Below, one piece after another: positions 55,501 through 62,650 of a DNA stretch of 64,000 nucleotides. How positions within the stretch are numbered: the stretch's first letter is position 1; the number at the start of each line of letters is the position of its first letter. The notes beneath the pieces were generated by a model that worked only from the letters and a program-made list of their open reading frames with translations, was not told where the DNA came from and searched no databases. The DNA is from Sulfurimonas sp. HSL3-1 (lineage in GTDB: Bacteria; Campylobacterota; Campylobacteria; Campylobacterales; Sulfurimonadaceae). A program made the position numbers and the translations under genes. Location: contig NZ_CP147920.1 in the NCBI RefSeq assembly GCF_039645995.1, forward strand, positions 744,001 to 808,000. The letters run 5' to 3'.

Positions 55501-55807
55501 TTTAGCAGATTATTGTAAATATGTACATTTTTTTAAACAGACTAAAACGTAATTTATTTCTATTTCTAATAATATACAGATGAACCCTATGGAAATTTGC
55601 CAATGCGGTATCGAGGCGATGGAGACAAAGCGGATAGCCGTGTTATTCGTCAAAAGTGCTGGAAATAATGGATAGTGGTGTATGGGAGGAGGAAAAAATG
55701 CTTTGAAAACCTTCTGATGTGCTGCATACAACAGAGCTTCGTTGACGGGTAGGAGAAGAATCGACAGATCAAGGGCAATAGGTGCAATTCATAGGCTTTT
55801 TATCTGC
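55501..55807. other. Gene-free AT-rich part of the cassette array
   Basis: Between the small membrane-protein gene and the attC site at 55808. A 73-codon open frame on the minus strand (55510-55731) has no ribosome-binding site and no recognisable protein features, so I do not call it. The stretch could hold a decayed gene or a promoter carried by the cassette. Confidence 0.5.
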
Positions 55808-55880
55808 GCTTAACGCTGAGAATGACTCATGAAACGGGCGCAGGCGGGTTACTGATTGGGTTCCACTGAATTTGTTAGGC
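55808..55880 (-). repeat. attC site (best example of the array)
   Basis: On the minus strand it runs from R'' GCCTAAC (55874-55880), directly abutting the stop codon of the upstream gene, to R' GTTAAGC (55808-55814). Both fit the consensus RYYYAAC and GTTRRRY, and they are complementary at 6 of 7 positions. Length 73 bp, in the normal attC range, with imperfect inner arms (CCCAATCAGTAAC against GTTTCATGAGTCATTC). Confidence 0.8.
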
Positions 55881-56135
55881 TCATTTTGCGTTCCATTCGT
55901 AGACGGTAACGATGGATGACTTCGAAGTATGCACCGGGTCACTGAACGCTATGGCCTCGGCCTCTTCAAGACTATCAGCTTTGATCAAATAGGCACCGCC
56001 GCTCTTGTCCGTAAACGGACCGGCAAGTTCAAGTTTTCCTCGTTGTCTCAGGTCATCGAGAAAGGCATAATGCGCATCAATGACCGATGGGTCGAACTGG
56101 GGCGTGCGAAACGTAGTTATAAGGTATCTATACAT
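55881..56135 (-). CDS. YciI-like protein
   Basis: 84 residues, alpha/beta ferredoxin-like fold of the YciI family: YRYLITTFRTPQF, HYAFLDDLRQRGKLELAGPFTDKSGGAYLIKADSLEEAEAIAFSDPV. The His/Asp pair thought to form the YciI active site is partly present (the central His of AHYAFL). Same cassette as the P-loop kinase gene upstream, with no attC between them. Confidence 0.85.
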   Translation of the reverse strand: MYRYLITTFRTPQFDPSVIDAHYAFLDDLRQRGKLELAGPFTDKSGGAYLIKADSLEEAEAIAFSDPVHTSKSSIVTVYEWNAK

Positions 56136-56166
56136 TCAAATTCCTTTTTTTGGTATGTCATTTGGA

Positions 56167-56664
56167 TTAAATATCTCCTGCCAGACGTAGGATATTGAGT
56201 TCCTCGTCCACAGTCGGAGCCTCAAAGAATTGGGTAACATGGTTGAACACCGCTTCATTGTCGAACTGTGCCCGTTCCGGCTGCTCGGTTCGGCGCTTTG
56301 CGATCTGCGTTAGACACTGTGCATTGCTCACGTCGAGAAAGATAAGTTCATGCTCACATGCAGCTTCGGTGCAGAGCTGTTTGAACCACGCTCTCTGCCT
56401 GACCGTATTCGCCGGAAAGTCCATCACCACGTTCGTGCCCGTATTGATGATCTGCAGCACATGCAGTTTCACAAACGGCTTGATCATCTTGGAGAATTTC
56501 AGGTAATCGTCGAATGTGTTGATCTGGCCGGGGTAATGCGATGATAGCCAATCGTCTTCGGAGAGAAGCACCGCATTTTTTTCGGCCGACACGGCTTTTG
56601 ACTTCGTCGATTTTCCGGCTCCCATCTTTCCGCAGAAAAATGTAAGTGTTCCTTTTGGTTTCAT
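56167..56664 (-). CDS. P-loop kinase-like ATPase (AAA_33 / zeta-toxin-like fold)
   Basis: 165 residues. Walker A FCGKMGAGKSTKSKA near residue 11, LSEDDWLSSHYPG after it, and VVMDFPANTVRQRAWFKQL as the second motif; a basic lid RRTEQPERAQFDNEAVFNHVTQFFEAP follows. These features fit small polynucleotide- or phosphotransferase-type kinases widespread in cassettes and plasmids. Substrate unknown. Shares a cassette with the YciI-like gene. Confidence 0.8.
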   Translation of the reverse strand: MKPKGTLTFFCGKMGAGKSTKSKAVSAEKNAVLLSEDDWLSSHYPGQINTFDDYLKFSKMIKPFVKLHVLQIINTGTNVVMDFPANTVRQRAWFKQLCTEAACEHELIFLDVSNAQCLTQIAKRRTEQPERAQFDNEAVFNHVTQFFEAPTVDEELNILRLAGDI

Positions 56665-56679
56665 AATCCCTTCTTTTAT

Positions 56680-56762
56680 GCATAACGTTTGACATGAGCA
56701 ATCAAAAAGCTGCGCGCGAGTTTTTGATCGGTCTCCGATGAGTGGTCAAACCTTTGTTTCAA
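56680..56762 (-). repeat. attC-like site after the phosphatase gene
   Basis: R' GTTATGC (minus strand of 56680-56686) preceded by CAAAC. Strong inner arms GAGCAATCAAAAA (56697-56709) and TTTTTGATCGGTCTC (56721-56735). The R'' box is unclear; TTGAAAC (minus strand of 56756-56762), inside the end of the gene, is the best candidate. Confidence 0.65.
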
Positions 56763-57180
56763 GCTCCATGAGCTTTTTCCAGGCCTTTTTCGGCTTAAAG
56801 CCCTCTGGTGCGATCAGTTTCGCATCCGGCTGATTCAAGACAAGCCTTTTATATTGAAAAACAAACGCAGATGCCCTGTAGTTCATGATGCAGTGAATGA
56901 ATACTTTTTTCTTCTCATCCTGCAATGTTTTCAGAAGATGCAAGAACAGTGTGAATCTCTCTGTTCCCGGGTTTTTCCATGTTATCGGTATGTGAATATA
57001 CATCATCCCGTTTTTCGAAACAATTTTATCCTCTTCTTTCAACGCGCCTTTGTTGTGCATCGCCAGGTTGATGACAACGTCAAAACCGTTCTCTGCAATG
57101 CGCTTGAACTGTTTTTTCGTGGGTTGTCCTGAGGTGGAAATATTGTCGTTGACTTTTATATAGTTGAGTATTGATTCCAT
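56746..57180 (-). CDS. Protein tyrosine phosphatase-like protein (DUF442/beta-lactamase-hydrolase-like type)
   Basis: 144 residues. ISTSGQPTKKQFKRIAENGFDVVINLAM is the N-terminal signature, and the catalytic loop reads HCIMNYRASAF: Cys97-x4-Arg102, the short loop used by this subfamily rather than the classical Cys-x5-Arg. ATG at 57180 chosen behind GGAG; GTG two codons earlier is possible. Cytosolic. Encoded in a single-gene cassette. Confidence 0.85.
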   Translation of the reverse strand: MESILNYIKVNDNISTSGQPTKKQFKRIAENGFDVVINLAMHNKGALKEEDKIVSKNGMMYIHIPITWKNPGTERFTLFLHLLKTLQDEKKKVFIHCIMNYRASAFVFQYKRLVLNQPDAKLIAPEGFKPKKAWKKLMELETKV

Positions 57181-57195
57181 CACCACTCCATTGTA

Positions 57196-57267
57196 GTTAA
57201 ACGTTTAGACTGACCAATGAAAAAGACGTTTGTGCGTTTTTGATTGCTCTTCTCTGCATTGTTATAA
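57196..57267 (-). repeat. attC-like site
   Basis: R'' TTATAAC (minus strand of 57261-57267) and R' GTTTAAC (minus strand of 57196-57202). Inner arms GACCAATGAAAAA and TTTTTGATTGCTC pair well (57213-57225 with 57237-57249). Length 72 bp. Confidence 0.7.
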
Positions 57268-57270
57268 GCT

Positions 57271-57639
57271 CTAAAAAAGCCACTTCAAGATTGTTACAAA
57301 TCCAACGATCATTGAACTTAGAATAAGTGTCATAATGATTGATCCAATAAGCTTGCCAATAAATGTTTCTTTATCTTCATGGTAATAGGATTCATCCACT
57401 AGTTTGACACCTGCAAACTTTCCGAGTTCAAAATCTTCACATTCGCCTTTTTCTAATGCTGTTTGACAGGCCTTAATTAAGTTCTTGAGACTTTCTTCTG
57501 TTCCAACAAGAAAGTCTTCATCTTCTCCTGTCTGTCCATAACCTAGAAATGCATTTTTCTTATTTTTTTCCGGAATAGTGCCTTTGTATTCATCTTCAAC
57601 ATATTCCAAGATCAAACTTTTTTCTTTATCCATCTTCAC
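57271..57639 (-). CDS. Hypothetical tail-anchored protein
   Basis: 122 residues. Soluble acidic N-terminal part (KSLILEYVEDEYKGTIPEKNKKNAFLGYGQTGEDEDFLVG) and one membrane helix at the C terminus (LIGSIIMTLILSSMIVGFVTILKWLF), a tail-anchored layout. No recognised family. AT-rich codon use. One-gene cassette. Confidence 0.65.
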   Translation of the reverse strand: MKMDKEKSLILEYVEDEYKGTIPEKNKKNAFLGYGQTGEDEDFLVGTEESLKNLIKACQTALEKGECEDFELGKFAGVKLVDESYYHEDKETFIGKLIGSIIMTLILSSMIVGFVTILKWLF

Positions 57640-57656
57640 TCTTTTGTATTGTCAGA

Positions 57657-57721
57657 TTTGATCCGTTCAGCTCAAAAACCTGCATGCAGCTTTTTGATTG
57701 CTTTCCCTTGGGGTGTTATAT
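57657..57721 (-). repeat. attC-like site, R' end degenerate
   Basis: R'' ATATAAC (minus strand of 57715-57721) abuts the stop codon of the upstream gene. Inner arms AGCTCAAAAACCTGCATGCAG and its partner CTTTTTGATTGCTTTC form a clear hairpin. The R' box is hard to place. Confidence 0.6.
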
Positions 57722-58063
57722 CTATTCGAGCATAGCGGATATTACGCCATATGCAATAAATAAAACTGGTGAAGCTATCAATCCAAACATGACAATATGA
57801 AAGAGATTGAAATCGGGAAGACTGCTTTTGACTTCTTCAATTTCTGCAGCATACTGATCTTTAACCAAGAGCTTCAAACAAAAGAGTATGAATTGTACAC
57901 CTGTGAGAAATGCAAAAATGCTCATCAATATTGGGTGCGCACTCCAGTGAATTAGAATGATCGGGAATGCTATAAAAGCCCAAAAGATCATATGGACTGG
58001 ATTGAATACAAGCGCATTATTCGGGTCTATGAAAGTTATGATTTTAATGATTTTTTCATCCAT
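57722..58063 (-). CDS. Hypothetical three- to four-helix membrane protein
   Basis: 113 residues with hydrophobic segments MIFWAFIAFPIILIHWSAHPILMSIFAFLTGVQFILFCL and FHIVMFGLIASPVLFIAYGVISAML. No recognised family. AT-rich; its start overlaps nothing. One-gene cassette between two attC-like sites. Confidence 0.65.
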   Translation of the reverse strand: MDEKIIKIITFIDPNNALVFNPVHMIFWAFIAFPIILIHWSAHPILMSIFAFLTGVQFILFCLKLLVKDQYAAEIEEVKSSLPDFNLFHIVMFGLIASPVLFIAYGVISAMLE

Positions 58064-58084
58064 GTAATCTGTTGCCTCCTTACG

Positions 58085-58155
58085 ATATCACGCTTAAAAT
58101 GAGCAATCAAAAAACGCACGTCGGTTTTTGATTGGTCTCCTGTGCCTTGTTGGCA
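58085..58155 (-). repeat. attC-like site
   Basis: R'' TGCCAAC (minus strand of 58149-58155) 6 bases from the stop of the upstream gene, R' GTGATAT (minus strand of 58085-58091). Inner arms GAGCAATCAAAAA (58101-58113) and TTTTTGATTGGTCTC (58125-58139) pair almost perfectly and match the site at 56680. Length 71 bp. Confidence 0.7.
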
Positions 58156-58161
58156 AAAGCG

Positions 58162-58536
58162 CTATGGCAGTACACCGCCTTCTTTCTTGACATAGTGAAT
58201 TCCTTTGTCATCCACAACCGTTTCATATCCAAGCACGGTCCAAACTTGGCAGAAAATAATTTTTCGAACGACATATCTTGCTACTTCTTCATCCGTCACA
58301 TACATGCCAATAAAATTGTTTACTGTCTCGGCACAAAATTCTTTTGATGCGGGCAATTTCTCAAAGCACTGTTCTTTTGTCATATTGCCATCTGTCATTT
58401 CTTTTGCCCTTCGACATATTTGTTCATCATTATCAGAGGCATTTATAATGGACAAAATGATTTCTGATGTCTCCATTGTTTCTGCAATTGCAGCAATAGG
58501 GAGAAGTATGAAAATAAGAAGTGCGACAAAATGCAT
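58162..58536 (-). CDS. Secreted hypothetical protein
   Basis: 124 residues with a signal peptide (cleavage after AIA, about residue 18). Mature part has four Cys and a helical middle (SEIILSIINASDNDEQICRRAKEMTDGNMTKEQCFEKLPASKEFCAETVNNFIGMYV). No recognised family. One-gene cassette. Confidence 0.65.
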   Translation of the reverse strand: MHFVALLIFILLPIAAIAETMETSEIILSIINASDNDEQICRRAKEMTDGNMTKEQCFEKLPASKEFCAETVNNFIGMYVTDEEVARYVVRKIIFCQVWTVLGYETVVDDKGIHYVKKEGGVLP

Positions 58537-58561
58537 CTGGTATCCTTTGAGTTGTGATTTT

Positions 58562-58650
58562 GTTTAACCGCAATCGCCAAAATATTTATGGAATAGGTTG
58601 CTATAGCTTATGACCCGGTATCGTTTTTTGATTTTCAATGCTTGTCAGAT
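58562..58650 (-). repeat. attC-like site, longest of the array
   Basis: R' GTTAAAC (minus strand of 58562-58568) fits the consensus; the R'' candidate ATCTGAC overlaps the stop codon of the 126-residue protein. An arm GAAAATCAAAAAACG is shared with other sites, but the interior pairing is weaker. Length 89 bp. Confidence 0.5.
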
Positions 58651-59025
58651 ATTTGGATGATTAAAGTCATATTCCGTCCACCACTTGATGTTGTATATCT
58701 CTTCATTTTGAGCGAGCACTTTGCTAAGTGCTTTTTGTATTGTCTCAACCGTTTGTGTCGTTGAAATTTTTTTGAAAAGGAATTTTCTAACGTACGGTTT
58801 TCTTGGCTCGATGAAGCAGAGAAAGCCATCGACGTACTCTTTACACTGGCCACAGCCAATCCAAATTGGGAATGCATCATTGCATATTGGAATCGTCCAT
58901 CCCCAATCCTCACTGAAAGGATCCCTGACTTGAACACCTTCCTGCTTCAGCTGTTCGAACAATACAGTCGCAAGTTCTTGAACCGAAGAAACTAGAGTGG
59001 AACGGAACTCTACATGTGTTTCCAT
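58645..59025 (-). CDS. Hypothetical protein
   Basis: 126 residues, soluble. Aromatic-rich (DPFSEDWGWTIPICNDAFPIWIGCGQCKEYVDGFLCFIEPRKPYVRKFLF), with a paired Cys motif CGQC and several Trp residues. Such small Trp-rich proteins often resemble immunity proteins or cassette orphans, but I recognise no family. It is the first gene of the array as read from its probable attI side. Confidence 0.6.
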   Translation of the reverse strand: METHVEFRSTLVSSVQELATVLFEQLKQEGVQVRDPFSEDWGWTIPICNDAFPIWIGCGQCKEYVDGFLCFIEPRKPYVRKFLFKKISTTQTVETIQKALSKVLAQNEEIYNIKWWTEYDFNHPNI

Positions 59026-59268
59026 GCTATTGTCACCCAGCTATTAATCAGTTTACATTTGAAAGTACTATAGAACATCTTTGGTTAGAAAAACCTGGAA
59101 AATAATAACAATATACAATATATTAAATCTTCTAGTGTGCCGTAAAGCAAAAAAGAGTGCAAGGTTTTTATCGAAATAGGGGGATAGATTACTAACTTGT
59201 AGGGCTGCAAGCAGAGTTCCCCATTAAGGACAAGTCATGATTGTGGAGGTGTTAATTTAAAAGAGCAT
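59026..59268. other. AT-rich gap between the cassette array and the EI24 gene
   Basis: About 240 bases with many A/T runs. No ORF, attI, integrase fragment or tRNA was recognised. If an integrase had been lost it would have stood at this side. Confidence 0.5.
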
Positions 59269-59289
59269 CAAAAGCCCTTTGGACTTTTG
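59269..59289 (-). terminator. Terminator of the EI24/YtfJ unit
   Basis: CAAAAGCCC (59269-59277) pairs with GGACTTTTG (59281-59289, one G-T/A-C mismatch) around TTT; on the minus strand a T-rich tail (GCTCTTTT) follows. Also resembles the inner arm of the attC-like sites, so the boundary of the array is not certain. Confidence 0.55.
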
Positions 59290-59303
59290 AAATAGACGGA
59301 AAG

Positions 59304-60161
59304 TTACGAGGGCAGTACGTCCTGAGAGCCGTTCGAGACTTTGTCTGCAGCGCTTTTCGCGGCTGTGGCGCTTTCGTGGTGCGCTTCGACCTCGACACTC
59401 TTGCGGAACATCGAGTGCGTGAGAACGATGACGTTGAAGACGGGGGTGATGTAGGCGGCGAAGGGGACCAACGAGAGCAGGTAGAGCCCGAGGGTCGTCA
59501 TTCTTACTTTCCCGCCGTGGAAGGCCATGATCAGCTTGAAGCGCTCCTTCGTCGTCGTTTCCGAGGCGACGTCGAGCAGGTAGAGCTTGTGGAACAGGTA
59601 GTAAAAGGGGAGGTTGAAGGCGACGAGGTTCAGCATCGGAACGAAATAGAAAGGTGTGAGCACCAAAAAGAGCAGGAGCATAATGACGACATGCTTCAGC
59701 GAGGCGAGGAGGATGCCTGCAATGGAGCCGTGGTGTTCCAGCGGCAGGTGGCTGTAGTGGCGAGCGTGGATCTCACGCACGATATAGGGCGTCAAAAAGC
59801 CGATGATGGCCAGTGCGACGAACATGGCAAGGATGAACGTAGCAATCCCACCGACGGTAAAGACGATGAAACTGACCAGCCAGGAGGTGACGGTGTGCTC
59901 CATCAAGAAGCGCAAAATGGCCGAGCCGCCTTCGACGGTGGTCGTTTCGCTCTGCGTCTCCACCACGCCGTTTTGCTGGGTCTGCTGGTGCTGCTCGACC
60001 TGCAGGGTGCTCTGTTCAAGGGCGTCCAGTCCGGCGCTCGCCGCACCGAAAAAGAGGACGTACATCACGAGCACAGTCCCAATGAAGGGGATGAGGGCAA
60101 ACTGGAGCATCCGCTTCGTAAAAAAGTCGCGGATGCTTACCGACCAGAGCGTTTCGTTCAC
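59304..60161 (-). CDS. EI24/CysZ-like membrane protein
   Basis: 285 residues with four or five membrane segments (FALIPFIGTVLVMYVLFFGA, WLVSFIVFTVGGIATFILAMFVALAIIGFLTPYIV, HVVIMLLLFLVLTPFYFVPMLNLVAFNLPFYYLFHKL). EI24 domain; CysZ relatives move sulfate. In this phylum the gene is common and of unknown substrate. Overlaps the ytfJ stop by 4 bases (ATGA). Confidence 0.88.
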   Translation of the reverse strand: MNETLWSVSIRDFFTKRMLQFALIPFIGTVLVMYVLFFGAASAGLDALEQSTLQVEQHQQTQQNGVVETQSETTTVEGGSAILRFLMEHTVTSWLVSFIVFTVGGIATFILAMFVALAIIGFLTPYIVREIHARHYSHLPLEHHGSIAGILLASLKHVVIMLLLFLVLTPFYFVPMLNLVAFNLPFYYLFHKLYLLDVASETTTKERFKLIMAFHGGKVRMTTLGLYLLSLVPFAAYITPVFNVIVLTHSMFRKSVEVEAHHESATAAKSAADKVSNGSQDVLPS

Positions 60162-60667
60162 ATGTGTTCCTTGATAAGGGAGATGATCTCGTCGAAGCTG
60201 CCCTGCGGCACCTCTCCCTCATAGAGATAGAGGACGTTGCCGCTTTTGTCCGTAATGATGATGTCGGAGTTGTCGTCGGCGACCTTCCAGGCGGAGACCC
60301 CTTTCTTGTGCATATCTTTGACATAGATCGTATCGGGGAACTTCTCCTGCTTCGCTTTGAGCGATTTGGCGATGGCGAAGTTCGGCAGCCAGGTCGCCTC
60401 CATGTTGATGATGGCGACAGAGGCGAAACGGCTGCGGTCGAAGTCTTCGGCCTTCAGGGCGTCGGAGAAGGGGTTGTTGAGGTCTTTCTCGTCCGGGTCG
60501 ACGTAGAAGATGACGTGGACCTTCTCTTTGAGCTCGTCGCTATTCCAAGGGGTACCGTCGACTTTGCCGCCGTCGTCGCCCTGAAGGTTAAGCGCCGGAA
60601 GGGGCTGGCCGGTCTGCAGGGCCATCAGGCTGAGCGTGAGCGCGAAAAGGGAGAGGAGGAGTTTCAT
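60158..60667 (-). CDS. ytfJ: YtfJ-family periplasmic thioredoxin-fold protein
   Basis: 169 residues with a signal peptide (cleavage after LMA). YtfJ pattern: GQPLPALNLQGDDGG, HVIFYVDPDEKDLNNPFSDALKAEDFDRSRFASVAIINM, and KVADDNSDIIITDKSGNVLYLYEG. Thioredoxin-like fold without the CxxC pair. Function unknown. First gene of the unit with the EI24 protein; a minus-strand TAGAAT lies at 60694-60699. Confidence 0.87.
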   Translation of the reverse strand: MKLLLSLFALTLSLMALQTGQPLPALNLQGDDGGKVDGTPWNSDELKEKVHVIFYVDPDEKDLNNPFSDALKAEDFDRSRFASVAIINMEATWLPNFAIAKSLKAKQEKFPDTIYVKDMHKKGVSAWKVADDNSDIIITDKSGNVLYLYEGEVPQGSFDEIISLIKEHM

Positions 60668-60693
60668 AGGGGTCCTTTGCGAGATTTATAAGA

Positions 60694-60699
60694 TTCTAG
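60694..60699 (-). promoter_or_regulatory. -10 box of ytfJ
   Basis: TAGAAT on the minus strand, 27 bases upstream of the ytfJ start codon. Confidence 0.5.
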
Positions 60700-60730
60700 C
60701 ATGGAAAGGCTTGGGATCAAATGCCCTTCT

Positions 60731-61696
60731 TCAGGTCTTGCTCCAGAGTTTTTCGTTGAGCTTCAGTTCCTCGACGATCCCGATGGAGGAGCGCAGGGTG
60801 CGGATGTAGCCCATGGCCTGATCGATGGAGAGCAGCGACGAAAAGACCGTCGGTTCGAAGAGGTCTTTGTCGTAGTCAATGGCGATCATGATCTTCTCGC
60901 CGTTAAAGGAGACGTAAACCTTGCTGCCCGTATCCTTCTTCAGTTTGAGCAGCCGCTGCATCATCGTGTGTGTGAGGATGTAGCGCGCTTCGATCTGGTC
61001 GGTGCCGTAGACGACGAAGGCTTTTTCAAAGGCGGGGTCGTCCATTCTGACGAGCTGGTCCTTGGTGAAGTTGCGCGACTGAAGCATCCCCCCGATAAAG
61101 GAGCCGAAAAGGTTCTCGGCCAGGTCGGGGAGGATGAGGGTGCGGCCTTTGAAGTGTTTGTTGAAGTCCGCGACAATAAAGAGCCCCTGGAAGATCGTGG
61201 ACCAGTGCTCCCGCCCTTTGGAGTCGCGGCTGCGGTGTTCGGCATGGATGTCGGAGAACTGCAGCGAGACGCCGTCGAGGGTACCGCGCACGAGGTCGTT
61301 ACCGCGGAAACGGTCGATGCGCTGCTCAAAGAGGTGGGAGAACTGAAAGAGCGACTGGGGAATGGCCGCATCCGGGGCGTAATGCAGCTCCTTTTCGATC
61401 GCTTCGATCAGGGGCCGGATGATCTTCTCCTTGAACCCGCTGCGGTAGCCGCTGATGAGCCAACGGAAGCCAAACCCGCCGATGGCGGTCGCCCCGACGC
61501 CGACCCAGATGTAAGACTCGTTAAAGCAGTGGCAGCTGTTGTAAATGGCGCCGATGATGAGCAGGGAGAGCGCTCCGAGGATGCCGAAGAGGGTCAAGAC
61601 CTTCTTGCGGACCGCGTTGCGCTCCTGCTCCAGCTCCTGCAGGGAGTCGTAGAGCTCCGTATAGTAGAAATCCGTCAGTTCCGATGCACTTTTCAT
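60731..61696 (-). CDS. DUF3137 membrane protein
   Basis: 321 residues. Two membrane helices near the N terminus (VLTLFGILGALSLLIIGAIY and YIWVGVGATAIGGFGFRWLI) and a large soluble domain with DUF3137 features (FRGNDLVRGTLDGVSLQFSDIHAEHRSRDSKG, FQGLFIVADFNKHFKGRTLILPD). It is regularly paired with LemA, as here (6 bases downstream of lemA). Function unknown. Confidence 0.88.
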   Translation of the reverse strand: MKSASELTDFYYTELYDSLQELEQERNAVRKKVLTLFGILGALSLLIIGAIYNSCHCFNESYIWVGVGATAIGGFGFRWLISGYRSGFKEKIIRPLIEAIEKELHYAPDAAIPQSLFQFSHLFEQRIDRFRGNDLVRGTLDGVSLQFSDIHAEHRSRDSKGREHWSTIFQGLFIVADFNKHFKGRTLILPDLAENLFGSFIGGMLQSRNFTKDQLVRMDDPAFEKAFVVYGTDQIEARYILTHTMMQRLLKLKKDTGSKVYVSFNGEKIMIAIDYDKDLFEPTVFSSLLSIDQAMGYIRTLRSSIGIVEELKLNEKLWSKT

Positions 61697-61702
61697 AAAG
61701 GA

Positions 61703-62257
61703 TTACTGTTTGAAAAGGGCTCCGACATCAACGTTTTTGCGTTCATCCTCGGTAATCTCGAAGACCTGTTTTCGGCGGTAGTTCATCATGTTGGCGAGGA
61801 TGTTCGTCGGGATCATCTCGATGGCGTTGTTGTAGTCCGTCACGGCCTGGTTGTAGGCACGGCGGGCGGCGGAGATTTGGGCTTCGACCTCGGAGAGGGT
61901 GCGCTGCAGGTGCATGATGTTTGTGTTGGCCTTGAGTTCGGGATAGCTCTCCACCGCGACCATGATGCTGCCCAGTGCGGAGGTGATCTGCTTATCCAGC
62001 GCGATCTTCTGTTCGTCGGAAATACCCGGTTTCATTGCCTGGGAACGCAGTTCGGTTACCTTCTCCAAGATCCCCCGCTCGTGCTGCATGTACTGCTGTA
62101 CGGAGCTGACAAGGTTCGGGATGAGGTTGTAGCGTTTCTTCAGCACGGCATCGATCCCGGCAAAGATGTTGTCGACCTGGTTCTTTTTGGCAACAAGGCT
62201 GTTGTACATCAATACGATGATGACGATGACGACGGCGAGGATGATGAGTGCAGTCAT
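61703..62257 (-). CDS. lemA: LemA family protein
   Basis: 184 residues. One N-terminal helix (ALIILAVVIVIIVLMYNSLV) followed by helical LemA domain: NQVDNIFAGIDAVLKKRYNLIPNLVSSVQQYMQHE, and TNIMHLQRTLSEVEAQISAARRAYNQAVTDYNNAIEMIPTNILA. ATG at 62257 chosen because it starts the membrane helix and follows a GGAG site; a longer open frame upstream is unsupported. Forms a unit with the DUF3137 gene. Confidence 0.93.
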   Translation of the reverse strand: MTALIILAVVIVIIVLMYNSLVAKKNQVDNIFAGIDAVLKKRYNLIPNLVSSVQQYMQHERGILEKVTELRSQAMKPGISDEQKIALDKQITSALGSIMVAVESYPELKANTNIMHLQRTLSEVEAQISAARRAYNQAVTDYNNAIEMIPTNILANMMNYRRKQVFEITEDERKNVDVGALFKQ

Positions 62258-62355
62258 GGCGGTACTCCGATGGAAATAATATCGTTTATTGTACTGAAAA
62301 TCGGGCGGGAATCCGCCATAGCGTCGGGATAAGTAAAACACAACGCGTCTACCGC

Positions 62356-62361
62356 TACAAT
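62356..62361 (+). promoter_or_regulatory. -10 box of acyP
   Basis: TACAAT, 19 bases upstream of the acylphosphatase start codon. Confidence 0.45.
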
Positions 62362-62380
62362 AAACAAAAAGGGGGTGCCT

Positions 62381-62650
62381 ATGCAGAGCAGACTATACGC
62401 GATCCGGGGCAGGGTGCAGGGCGTGTGGTACCGTGCAACCATCCAGCAGCTTGCCCAAGCGGCGGGAGTAAGCGGTTACATCCGCAATTGCAGCGACGGC
62501 AGCGTCGAAGCGGCCGTCAGCTGCCCGAACGACGACTGTTTCGATCAGTTTGAACGGCTGCTCTGGGAGGGGTCGCCGCTCAGCGTGGTCGACAACGTCT
62601 CTTATGACATCATCGAAGGGGTGTTCGAAGGGGGATTCGAACAGCGCTAG
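62381..62650 (+). CDS. acyP: Acylphosphatase
   Basis: 89 residues. Catalytic loop GRVQGVWYRATIQQLA with the active-site Arg, and the catalytic Asn in GYIRNCSDGSVEAAV. Hydrolyses acyl phosphates. ATG at 62381; GTG two codons earlier is possible. Its end overlaps the convergent flavoprotein gene by 4 bases. Confidence 0.94.
   Translation: MQSRLYAIRGRVQGVWYRATIQQLAQAAGVSGYIRNCSDGSVEAAVSCPNDDCFDQFERLLWEGSPLSVVDNVSYDIIEGVFEGGFEQR

Noticed and set aside
55510-55731. 73-codon hypothetical gene in the cassette array
   Set aside because: No ribosome-binding site, low complexity and no recognisable features.
60701-62332. 543-codon open frame on the plus strand
   Set aside because: Antisense to the DUF3137 and lemA genes, which have recognised domains.
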